From NCBI GenBank assembly GCA_024349245.1, contig JALDNG010000007.1, positions 545,501 to 609,500 of the forward strand: DNA of 64,000 nucleotides, given 5' to 3'. Below are positions 10,125-22,500 of this stretch, piece after piece; position 1 is the stretch's first letter, and each line of letters opens with the position of its first letter. Below the pieces are notes generated by a model, which did no database searches, was not told the DNA's origin, and saw nothing but the letters and a program-made list of their open reading frames with translations. The stretch is from Neodontobutis hainanensis (Eukaryota > Chordata > Actinopteri > Gobiiformes > Odontobutidae). Both the position numbers and the translations under genes were made by a program.

Positions 10125-11775
10125 CTAATTCTAATAATTTACAGAAAGAAAATTGGACAAAGAATTTGATGTAGGTTATTGCATTGTGGTTTCGACTAAA
10201 AAGAGGATGCAGCAAATAGACACACTTTGTGTCAATACCAAAGCTCATCCAGTGCAGTTGGTACTTTATGTGATAATTATATATTATAATTTATAAAAAG
10301 CAAAAGCTGAAAGTCACCTGATAACTTGTAAAAGCTGATTTGCTTTGGATTCAATTGTAAACTGTGTTACAAGTAGAATGGTTATTATATTGAAAGTGAT
10401 ACTATATTTGAAGGGCCTTTATATACAGTAATACTGGTTTAGTTTGTTGTAATATAATACAATAATAATAAATAATTATTATTTACTATAAACAGTCAAA
10501 CAGAAACTTAATGGAAAATATGTAAAAAATGTTACTCTTCTTCTTTATCTCAGACCCTCCTCTTTCACTTTAGGAAATATTTTCGTTTTGGCTGCCACAT
10601 GCACACTTAAAAGAAGACAGAACAGTCTTACATGAAGACAAATTAAACTATAAACATATTACCAGAACAGACTTTCTAAGAAAAACAAAGACAAGCCCAA
10701 ACTGAGGAAAGAGAGCAACCACATCTTTCATTTTAGTGTTTCTAATTAAAGTAATTTTCTTGATAATGTTTAGAACTCCTGTCAAATCTTATACATATTT
10801 GGATAATTGTGCATGTGACTTGGTAAGAGCTGTTGAGTCTGTTACTGGAAATCTTATCATTATATTTAACAGCCAAAGATCAATAGCGCTGTACACCTTT
10901 TTTATCAAAAGGTGCCGAAGGTGAGGAAATCCTGGAAATGTCATGTCAAATGCAATTTGACACTAACTATAATGCAGTGCTGTGTGATGACTCAGTGGTT
11001 CATTTGCAGTCAGTTAAGAGTGGAGCTACATATGAGACATGCAAGATAAGGCTTGTGAACAGTGTACTTGTACTTTATATACTCTAAATAAATGGTTAAA
11101 TAAAATGTTTAATTGTGTTTTAATGGTTATAAAATTATTTTATATCTACTATATTGTATTAATCACCAATATTTATTTCATTTAAAATGTAAAATGATAT
11201 GTTGTATTTTTAGGGGAAATATTGCTAGTGTATTTTTTTTTACAGTTAATCTTTAATTATTAAATGTTTTTTTTATGTAAAATAGTGTAATATAAAGTGT
11301 CGTCCACAATCTTTAACTGAAAATGCTAAAAAAGCTCCCTTATTGGTTTAATAATAATGCATTTATAAATACAAACAGCAAGAAGCAATTAAATGTTAAT
11401 AGTTCCCATAGTTTTGTCCTGTTTTTATGGGGGTTTTTTTGGATTCAAAGGTTTTACACCAGAATAAAAAATATGGTTTCCTATCATTTCACTGTACAAT
11501 CTGTGACCAAGTGCCTTCTGAGTGACTCCGGACTGGGACCAACAGTAGCAATTGTGCCACGGGTTTTGGAAACACGTGTAACCTTCAAAGATCGGTAGAT
11601 ATTTTCAACAATTGTAACACGCGCAGATATTATCTACATGGCAGAAGTCAAATGCAATATACTCAGATTCTCATACACACATCATTCAAGATCCCTACAT
11701 CTACAACACGACTTAACTAATGAGACATGAATATTTTTGTATATTTCACACGCATTTGCTGTCCCATTCCGTAAA
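10120..11775 (+). pseudogene. Tandem duplicate of the neurl3 locus lacking the coding exons
   Basis: Long stretches repeat the neurl3 locus in order: 10124-10240 matches 7166-7280, 10555-10720 matches the promoter and first exon (about 7520-7700), 10740-11065 matches intron 1 (about 7810-8195), 11095-11300 matches the 3' UTR (about 9535-9740), and 11713-11775 matches 10041-10105. The copy jumps near 11063 from intron 1 straight to 3' UTR, so exons 2-4 (NHR and RING) are absent. The copy of the start codon reads CTG instead of ATG, and half of the ISRE has been deleted. It cannot encode the ligase. Divergence between copies suggests an old event. Confidence 0.8.
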
Positions 11776-12890
<1,115 letters not shown>

Positions 12891-12959
12891 TTGCAAACAT
12901 ATGCCCCACACACACATTCAAGCATACAGTCTAACAGTGAGGAGACCCACGCTCAATCA

Positions 12960-13113
12960 TTCATTGCTGATAAAAGGCACCCTGTTTGCCAGAGACAGAG
13001 AAAGAAACGTCAGTGGGAGGAGGACAAAGCAGCAGCGGTTGCCTCCTTCATTTTCATTCACTTCCTCTGTCCCTCAGCACTGACGAGACCTCACAACGCA
13101 GCTTGACTTGCCT
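12960..13113 (+). promoter_or_regulatory. Possible promoter and non-coding first exon of sorbs3
   Basis: A TATA-like GATAAAAGGC lies at about 12967-12976. About 140 bp further on, a strong splice donor follows TTGCCT (GTAAGTA, GT at 13114-13115). The intervening sequence has no useful start codon, which fits a 5' UTR exon. It lies about 6.5 kb upstream of the first sorbs3 coding exon I could place. This is inferred from position and splice signal only. Confidence 0.3.
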
Positions 13114-13115
13114 GT

Positions 13116-16100
13116 AAGTACTGCACTGTGACTAGACTTTTGCAAGCTGTTGCTTTATGAGTTACATGTTTACTTGGAAGGACACTGAGTTCCATTCTAC
13201 ATCAGTTAGTTTATCTCTGAAGAAAACTATAACAAACAGGTTAATGTTGATATGACTACATGCCTCATTATTTTTTCAGGATATGGAAATTTAGGCTATA
13301 AAAGCATTTTATATCCTATATTTCAAAGGAGATGCTGCTCATTTCTGTAACTGAACCTATTTACCTTCACAAGCCTGTTACACATGACATGTCTTCACAT
13401 GTTGTTTAGGTATTGTTCTATATTTCTCCATTATAAAGTGTCTGATCTGTGTGCTTTTATTTATGGTATTTACCAAACTGTTCGCATCATAAGATCAAGT
13501 AGCAGGTCCCTTGGGAATATATGCTATTAGAACACCCAGGCTCTTGGGACAAAATGTTGTTTACTGCTAGAATAAACTATGATGCTTTATGTTTGTTCTT
13601 TGAGAAATTCCACAAGGGCAATATCAGAGCATACTACCTGCAGAATGAAACCAGACATAGCTCCTTATCAGTGTATTCTTTATACATTTTTAGTTGAAGA
13701 TTGTTTTTTGATTTTTACCAACATGCTGCTTCATGTTTCATCCAAATACAGACAAGTTAAGGTTGTGGAAAATGGACTATAAGTCATTAAATGTTGTAGT
13801 TTTAGATTATGTAACAGATTTATGTCATAGGTTGTTGACTCGCTGGAGCCTTTTTAATGAGTACAACATACTGGCACATAGTACTTGGTGTAAAAGGACA
13901 GGGGCTGGCCTTTACAGTGTGGTAAAAGTCTGCTGGAATTTGTCCATCTCTGAGACAAAAGCCCACAGTTTCCACTGTTGTCCTGATTATGTTGCTGTGT
14001 AACAGAAAAGGATGAAGTCTTGTGTTTTTTTAGTGAGGTAAATGAGACAAAAGCAGACACGGATGCAGCGTGGGAGAGGTGTCATTCCAGGGCCAGTGTG
14101 GTAATTGCTTCTTGCGTGATTACCTCATTTAGCTGCGGAGTGACAGAGTGTCAGATCTGGTCCCAGCAGGGTGAAAGTCTACTCTCTACATGAAGAACTA
14201 CAGACTGAAGCACTGAGCAGCTTGCCCCAAAACCATTTGGCAAAAACATTCCTGTGCTAAGACAAGAGGCCTGGTTAATGGATATGAGTATCTGCTGTAC
14301 CTAGCCAGACCGCTGAATTATTAAAAAGAGCTGAGTCTTTCAATTCCAACTAGAGCAGCCAGCACCCAAAAGCGTGCACACACTCAAAAATACACACTTA
14401 GCAACACTGTGGTACGTGTCATGATTATCTTGTTTACTTTACTCTATCAGATAGATTAACAGGCTTGAGTGTTAGAGGCCAACCCTCACCTGCAACGTGG
14501 AAATTGTAAAATACACACCATAAAAACAAACTAGTCAGCACATTCAACTTTATTTGTTACTGTCTAAATTGGCAACTAGTATGAACTGACTGGACCTTTT
14601 TTCTTTATAAGCGATTTCCCAAAATTTGTTTTGACAAGACCTCCTGTATTTGAATCCTGACTGACCATAAAATGCTTTGAATAATGAACAGGTTAAATGC
14701 AAACACCCTGAAGGTTTGACTTGTGTGTGTTATTAAGAGAGAGAAGTCCACAGGATAACGGTACATTTGCAGCAAAAGAGCTCTAATTCTGTTATTGTGA
14801 AACATGGCCATTACACTTTCACACAGCAGTGGGGAAAGTCTGGGATAGATAAAGTTCAGAGGGATATCATGGAGTCACTGGGCAGTGTCTGAAAGGTGAT
14901 AAACTATTCCCCTTTCTTTAACCCTGCACTGTGAATTATCACCTAATCACAACAATAGGACTGTTTCACTTAAATACGTGCCCCCCAAACTGACAAGACC
15001 AGAGTGCGGTGCCTTTTAAATGGGGCTGTAGCGGTTGCTATGGCAATGCCTGTCAACTGGGAAGTCCTCTGTAGAGGCAGGCCGAGCGAGGGCAGGGTCT
15101 GAGAAAGAAAGAGAGAGAAGGAGTGATTGTGTGTCCTGGCAAGTGTCAAGAGAAGTAGTGGCAAAGGGCTACTTCGTGGTTTACGTGCATGACAGACTGA
15201 GAGACGTGCGAGCGCACTTGTTGGAGCTATTTTTCAAGGTGGGTAGAGTCTTTCTTAATGTAGAAGACATTCATATGCAGCTGTTTGTGAATGGAAAGCT
15301 TATGTAAACCACTTCAATAGTAGGATGATAGATTTGATAGTTGTTTTTCACGTTTTAAAGTTGTGTAACCTGTTTGACTGCTTAGGGCTTAACTAAGATT
15401 AGTGCCCCACACCTGCCCAGGATAGAGACTTAGAAAGGGGGATGCTTTTACAGAGCACCTGAAAAGATCCATGTGATCAGTATGGGAACAATGTTGTGGG
15501 AGAGACTGTGAATTAGAGCTGGAGCACAAAAGCTGCTACAGTGGGCAGTGTTTCCCCACAGGCCAGCCCTCATTGCTCTGCCCAGTATGGTATGTGCGCA
15601 GTGGCAGGTTAGCATCAGAGATTTAGTGCTGGGAGGTATTTGTCCTGTCAGAACAGTTTCCCATCCTACTACGACTCTCCACCTCTCACCAGAGGCTCCC
15701 CTTTTACTGTCACTTTGATTTCCACAGCTAACTATAATTCCCTTTTGTTATACTACAAAGGCTTGAGCTGCCACTTCTCATATTTACAAGCTCCACTCAT
15801 CTTTGAACATGCACAGTGACAGGCCTGGGGATTTGATGAAGTTTTCACATGTTACTGTTTCAGAGTATTTTTCTTGTGCTTTGCCAATTACAGTTTGACT
15901 TTAACGATCCATGCATGTTCAGTAAAAAGAGCACTGTTTGTTCTCAGGACAGATATCAGATAAAACTTCCTGGTCCTTAGGAGGTTCAAGGAGAGCGGTG
16001 TGATCTAAAGCCTTGCAGCTCCCGTCTATTGACAAGAAACACACAAACTTTGACTCCTCCGGTTGCTTGGACTGTAGGGAACACCATACAAGGAGGTGAA

Positions 16101-18600
16101 GTACTTCTCTCCTGATAAATGTGTGTATCCCCACAATAACTGCTTATCATAAACTTACCGCTTCACATCCTTGTAAGGGCTCTGGCTGCATTCGCACATC
16201 TGCAGAGTTACAGATGGGCTGCACAGCAGAGCTTTGTGATTAACGTCACAGACAGGAACTCTAACATCTTCATAACAACACTATGACTCAATACTGTTTG
16301 GTAAAAATGCCAGCTATATTTAATGGGCAAAAGCACATATAACTACCTTCTTGCAACCTTTTAGATATGAATGGTTTGGTTTTACAACCCTGTTATGTAA
16401 TTTGTGGAACTGCAGTTTGATAAGACTGTTGTGGTTAGTTAAGCAGTCAGGTAAATGATAGATTAAGCTCTAGATATAAAATATATGCTTATATAGTTTA
16501 GTGGTATGACAGTCTACATTTTGTAATCTATTTTAGGAAATCAACAAGCTTATATTCTGTTGTTGTGAGGATACGATTTGGATCCATCCATAAGTCTGTG
16601 TGCAATTGTTCCCATAAGTCATTGTTAAGTAAATAATTAACTGCTTACCACAAAACACACAGCGGTGGAAGCCAGTGAATGAATGGAGATTGCTTGACTT
16701 TTCCTTTGATTATTTTAGACACTTGGGATTTGATCATTACAGGCAGGTTTCCATTGTCCCCAATTATATACAATGCCACAGACCACAAGTCACTCAAAGG
16801 TCAACACTATGAGTTATTTATTACGCAATAGTTGGTCACCTTGACAGTCATGTCTGTATTTGGACAATGATATAAAGCTCTGTATACTGGAAAGAAAGGT
16901 CAGATTAGGTTAGGGCCAACAATAGTGTATTCCGTCACTGTTACAAAAATGAACTTGTTATGGGTTGGGTAATTATCCAAAATTGGTGAGTAAGACAATA
17001 TCAAGCACATATTATCAGGTTTTTCACTAAACTTGTCTATTTACAGCTGTAAAAATGTCTCTGTGGTTAGGTTCACTGACCTTGTAGTTGCTGAGTTGCC
17101 CTGCACTGGTTAAGCAAGTTCAGATAATAGTCTTGTTCCTCCTTTTCAATATAATGTAGGCAACTCCCTGTAAAAAAGTTTTTACTATGTGTCACACATT
17201 TCTTATACAGCTTTATATCCTTAAGTTTACAGAGCTTAACATCTGGCCCAGAGCCATTCAGGACCGGATGTGATTACCAGGGACAAAAATATGATGTTGA
17301 TACCAAAATCTGAGCAGTTACTAGCAGTAAATAGTTTTCTTATGAAGTATTCCTGAGATAAAAACAGGTTTGTGTCACCTCAGATGTGAACAGACTATTT
17401 ATGGGTCTTCCCTCTCTGACTAAAAGTGGTTTGACTTGTACAGCTTCTGAAACACATGAGAACTAACTTTCACTTCAAAACCTGCATCCACTGGTCAGTC
17501 CCTGTGTTACATAAGAATAAGCTGGATGTTTGGAGAAAATCTGAAGAGAGACAGACCTTTTTTTTTAGTTTACCTTATTAGGTAGATTTTTTTGTTTGCT
17601 GGCGGTGAAGGAGGGAATGTGCATCACTGGGGGATTTCTCTGTTGGATTTAGCTCCACAGAGAAATGAGACAGACTCAACATTATGACATTTGCTTACTC
17701 ATTCTGATGGAACGTACAGAGACAGGGTTGTTATGCTCCAGGCCTCTGTAAGGTGTAAAAATGAAGAAAAAAGCAGTTGAAGGAGGGTGTTAGGCCTAAG
17801 AGAATTTAGAGGCTTTACATTACATATAAACCCGTTTTTAAAATAGTTTGTTGCAAATGTGTTTTCAGTTTTGTGCAATAGTAAATTTCAAACAAAATAA
17901 CTGACATATGTTAGCTAGTTTTTGATCAATTTTGAGTCAAAACATGAGCACAAGAGTCAACATTGTTTCAGATAATATTATTATTATGTATTACGTACAT
18001 TTCAACATACATTTTACATTTAACGTTAAATATCAGGCGACATACCTCTGGCTAAAGCTAACATTAGCTTCAGACCCACACAAGCGTCTATTCAGCTGCA
18101 AGCAGTCATGCTAAGTGGGAACTATTACTTAACGCTAGTTTAGTTGAATGGTTACAAATCAAATGATCATAGGTATGAGTGAGATTTTGCTTATTTTCTT
18201 CCTTTACATAAATTACTTTATACAGTGACAAAGTCGCTAAGTTGGCAACACTGACATTTTTCCCAGGTAAGTCTTATTAATGGAACACAATGCCCAGAGC
18301 AGTTGTGTGGAAATATTAGTATGCCCTTTCTAAGAACATTTGCATTATTTTCTATTTTTGCTTTTAATCTAATAAATCTGATGCTCTTTGATGAACATGG
18401 GTCATCTGCTATGTCTCAGCAGCAGTAATTGTGTTGAGATAGACACAATCATCCGGTTCTCATAGTTTTTTCATTATGTAACACAGTTTATTGGGTGATG
18501 ATTCAGTCAGAGTGACATTGTTGTCTGAAAACTAGATCACCTCTGTCTCTGGTTGCCAGACCACTGTGCAGTCTTCTCCTTACCTTATAGAAACAGCAAG
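13116..18600 (+). other. Likely sorbs3 5' intron region without recognised exons
   Basis: No protein-like segment was recognised. At 15033-15047 there is a near-consensus RFX X-box, and around 15000-15240 a CpG-bearing segment ends in a possible donor (TTTTTCAAG followed by GTGGGT at 15239). This might be an alternative promoter and exon. The missing first coding exon of sorbs3 may lie somewhere here. Confidence 0.35.
15033..15047. promoter_or_regulatory. RFX X-box-like site
   Basis: GGTTGCTATGGCAAT matches the palindromic RFX consensus GTTGCCATGGCAAC at 12 of 14 positions. It is embedded in a relatively CpG-containing 200-bp segment upstream of a possible splice donor. Binding is inferred from sequence only. 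Confidence 0.4.
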
Positions 18601-18845
18601 AACAGTCCTGTAGGACCTCATCGTTACTGTTAAAGAACAGTCCTGTAGGACCTCATCGTTACTGTTAAAGAACAGTCCTGTAGGACCTCATCGTTGATGT
18701 TAAAGAACAGTTCTGTAGGTCCTCATTGTTGCTGTTAAAGAACAGTTCTGTAGGTCCTCATCGTTGCTGTTAAAGAACAGTTCTGTAGGTCCTCATCGTT
18801 GCTGTTAAAGAACAGTCCTGTAGGACCTCATTATTACTGTTATAG
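18601..18845. repeat. 35-bp minisatellite, seven copies
   Basis: Seven tandem 35-bp units start at 18601, 18636, 18671, 18706, 18741, 18776 and 18811. The unit starts AACAGTCCTGTAGGACCTCA and ends with GTTACTGTTAAAG. Two subtypes occur: copies 1-3 and 7 have TCCTGTAGGACC, while copies 4-6 have TTCTGTAGGTCC. The first subtype contains the small inverted repeat GTCCT-GT-AGGAC. It lies upstream of the sorbs3 coding exons, probably inside an intron. Confidence 0.95.
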
Positions 18846-19592
18846 ACTCAGAAATGCCTCATGGAAAACTCATCAGATTAAATAGTAGCCTATTGGGCAG
18901 CTATGTGGCTGTAGTAGCCAGACACACACTGGGTCATTACTTTTCCTACCAAGTTGTTTTGTTTCTTCAATATAAAAAAAGAACTAATCTATGTATCAAA
19001 TGCCATGGTTAACATCAGTATTGTTATTTTTCACATGACATTTTAGTTGTACAAATGGGACGGCACTAGTTTAAATGCATATGTATTGTATTGTAGATGA
19101 GGGGGCCTGCCTCTTACATTCCTTTATGACTTTAATGTAGATCAGCACACTACAAGACAATTGATTAAGAACTTGTCCCTCATTTCAGTATCTGACTCCT
19201 TCTTTCACCCACCCACTCAAATTCAGATTATTATGGGATTGTATGACTGGATGGAATATGGGCTAGGAATGTGAGTCACACACATTGTTTTGGGTGGGAT
19301 TTCCTTAGCAACAGTGAAAGTGGGTGACTGTGTTTTTTCCTTGTAGGAATACTAGAAGAGTGGGAAAATGGAACAGTTGTCCATCTGCTCGCTTGTAAGG
19401 TGGGAGTTATAGTGGAGAGAGGAATAGTTGTAATGCAAAAGGTTTATTAATGAAGTTATTGTTTTTCTTCCAGATTTAAATGAATCTGAATTAATTGTAG
19501 GCAACAGCAAGTAACATGAACCATAAACTTAAGTTGTTTTTGTAAATTGTAAATTTAAAAGCATATATGTATGTTTTTCTATGTTTTTGCAG

Positions 19593-22500
19593 ATCTTTTT
19601 GATGTCAGAAACAATCTTATCTTGAATTCATCGAAGGACCTCATGCAGTCACAAGTAAAGCCTTTACATTTATGGTGATGTTGCATTTAGCAAATAACTT
19701 TGTTACCATTTTCTAAATCAATACACAATTTAATTGGGTTGTATTTTAGGACATCTCTGAAACAGTACCATTGTCACAAGGAATTGGGGATTTTCAATTA
19801 TCATTACACCAACACAGGGCAGATTTCAGCACCTAATTCAGGCACATATTCTGGTAGAGTGTGTATTGTGGGAGTAAAACTATCACCATGACGACCTACT
19901 GGACTGAGGGTGACATCAGTGACCCCTTTCCACCCTTCCTGGCCCTGGCTCCACCTCCCGTCTACATAATAAGCGAGGCCCGGTGAAAAGGAAGTTAATG
20001 GGCTCATAATGTTCCTCCCCCGTTTCAGTGCCCCCACTCTGCATCTTCAATGAGCCCTTTCTGCATCTGAGGAAAGAGAGATGATGAAGAGGGTGGAACA
20101 CAACTTCCCACTAGTTGTGCTTTAAATAAATTAGGGTCCCTTTTTTAGTCCCTTTTTTATTCGAGGCTCCCCCACAGAGGCTGTTTATTATCTGGAGAAT
20201 AGACGGGATGCTAACAAGTTCACATGACCTCCCATAGAGAGCAGTGTTTACCCAGAGACAGCAGGAGGCCATGACAGGAGCAAAGTTCACTTACTGTTTT
20301 TGTTTTTACATATTTCTCATTTCCTCAATATTTAGCAACATGCAGAAGAGGAGGGCAATCCAGAAGCCTCCCAGATTATCCCCTCTGGGGAGTGTGGCGT
20401 TTCTTCCGGTGAGCATATACTAACATCACCAGAACTGACCCACGAGGTGGTGGTCATCTCCTCTGGTCTTCCCACTCCTCCTTTGAGCCCTTTTCACTCA
20501 GAAAGGCTATCATCTGGAGTGTTTAAGGTAAGCTCTGAGAAGCCCTGAATGATATAAGTAAACAAGTGCACCTCCCTGTGGGAAAAATTAAGTACAGCAA
20601 GTTGAACATTCTGCAATGAAAATCTTTATATTAATGGTAATTGTGTATAATATTGTTCTTCTGAAGGTGTCAGAGGTAAATGGAAGTGGCCCGACAACTC
20701 TCAGCTTTGGATCTTACTATGGCCCCTCAAAATCTAATGGTAAGAATAAATCATTGTTATGAATGAGTCCTTTTAAAAAAAATATCTAGAACTTTTACAT
20801 TATGTTTACATAATACAGAAATATTAGCCCCAGTTTATGAGTGGATGTTAACTTAGTCAATGGGAAAGCATTGTAATTTAGAGAAATAACAATTAGTTTT
20901 TTATTCATATTCTTTACTTCTTAGAATGATTCTTCTTGATGCAATGTTTTATTGTATTTATTAGGAGCCTTGTCCAATGGTGTCATGAGCTCTGCCACAT
21001 TAACACGTAGCTGGACCCCTACCAGAGAAGAAAGACTAATCAAGTTTTCAGGAATTGGCCCAGTGGATGAGACTGGGATGCCAATTGCCTCCCGATCAGT
21101 AAGAGAAAAACACATAAATCACAGTATGATCAAATGCCAACAAAATATTTTCCCTTTGCCGTTTTCTCAAAGCTTTATTAGCTTCCCTAGTGTTTGTCTT
21201 GCGTAACTTCCATTTTCCTTTATGCCAGAGTGTGAACAAGCCCAGAGACTGGTACAAGAGCATGTTCAGACAAATTCACAAGAAGCCAGAGGGTATGGAC
21301 ACTCCTCCTTACTTTTCTCTCCCACACTCAATCCAATATGTGTCAGCTTTAGGTCCAAGAGAGGTGATCCGGCAAAAAGATTATTGCAGAGAGAAAATAG
21401 GATTTTATGAAACAAAGCGAAAGTCAGTGTCATTTCTGTTTATTTGCCATAACTATAACCCCAGATCAGCTCCCTACAATAGCTCTGTATTTATTGTGAT
21501 TACCTGTTGTGTAATAGAAACACAAATGTTATATGTGTGGTTGCAGTCAGGGTGTCTAAATTCATATAATTATCTGATAAAGTGATAAAAGAAACCATAA
21601 TAATCTTTTTTTTCATACAATTTTTGTAGAGCCTGAGTTGGAAAATTCAGAGCAATGGTCAGGTAAGTTTAAGAACTACAAACACTACTTTGACTTAGTT
21701 TTCTTAAAATCAACCTGTTCTCTTCACTTGTCCATAGAAACCCAGTTAACTGACAACACAGAAAACATCAATGAACCTGACAAGAGTCTCTTCAGACTAA
21801 CTCCATATGGAGCCCTACCAGACTGGTGAGTTTGTACCTAAGATTTTTATGCATTATATGGGACCAATGGCAGCATGTTATATAACTCATAGAGCTAACC
21901 AGTTTAGTAAGTTGTGCTCATAAATTTACCCTGGCTGATTGTGTGATTTTTTTTGGGCCATATAAATGATAACACAAAAACCTTTCTTTCTTTCATAGTT
22001 AGTGGTTGTCTTGCATGAACTACACGTTTTAGATCTCCCCAGAGTGGCTCAATAATATTAAAGTCAGGAGACTGAGATGGCCCATCCAGAGCCTTCACTT
22101 TATGCTGCTGTAGCCAATGACAGGCCGACTTGGCCTTGTACTTTGGATTGTTGTCATGTTGGAACATCCAAGTACATCCCATGCACAGCTGATGAGGGCA
22201 AATTTTCCTCCAGTATTTTCTGAAAACATGCTGCATTCAACTTGCCATCAATTTTGACCAAGTTTCCTGTGCCTTTGTAGTTCACACATCCCCAAAACAT
22301 CAGTGATCCACCTCCATGTTTCACAGCAGGAATGGTGTACCTTTTATCATAGGCCTTGTTGACTCCTCTCCAAACGTAATGTTTATGGTTGTGGCTAAAA
22401 AGTTCAATTTTGGTCTCATCACTCCAAATGACTTTTTTCCAGAAGTTTTGAGGCTTGTTTCTGTACTGTTTGGCGTATTGTAAGTGGGATCTTTTGTGGC

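Noticed and set aside
15035..15307. 90-residue reading frame as a possible sorbs3 N-terminal exon
   Set aside because: It lacks an ATG start, resembles no SORBS N-terminus, and the actual ATGs here run into early stops.
19368..19394. Short ATG exon MEQLSICSL before a GTAAGG donor as the sorbs3 start
   Set aside because: Neither possible donor gives the phase needed to join the exon at 19593.
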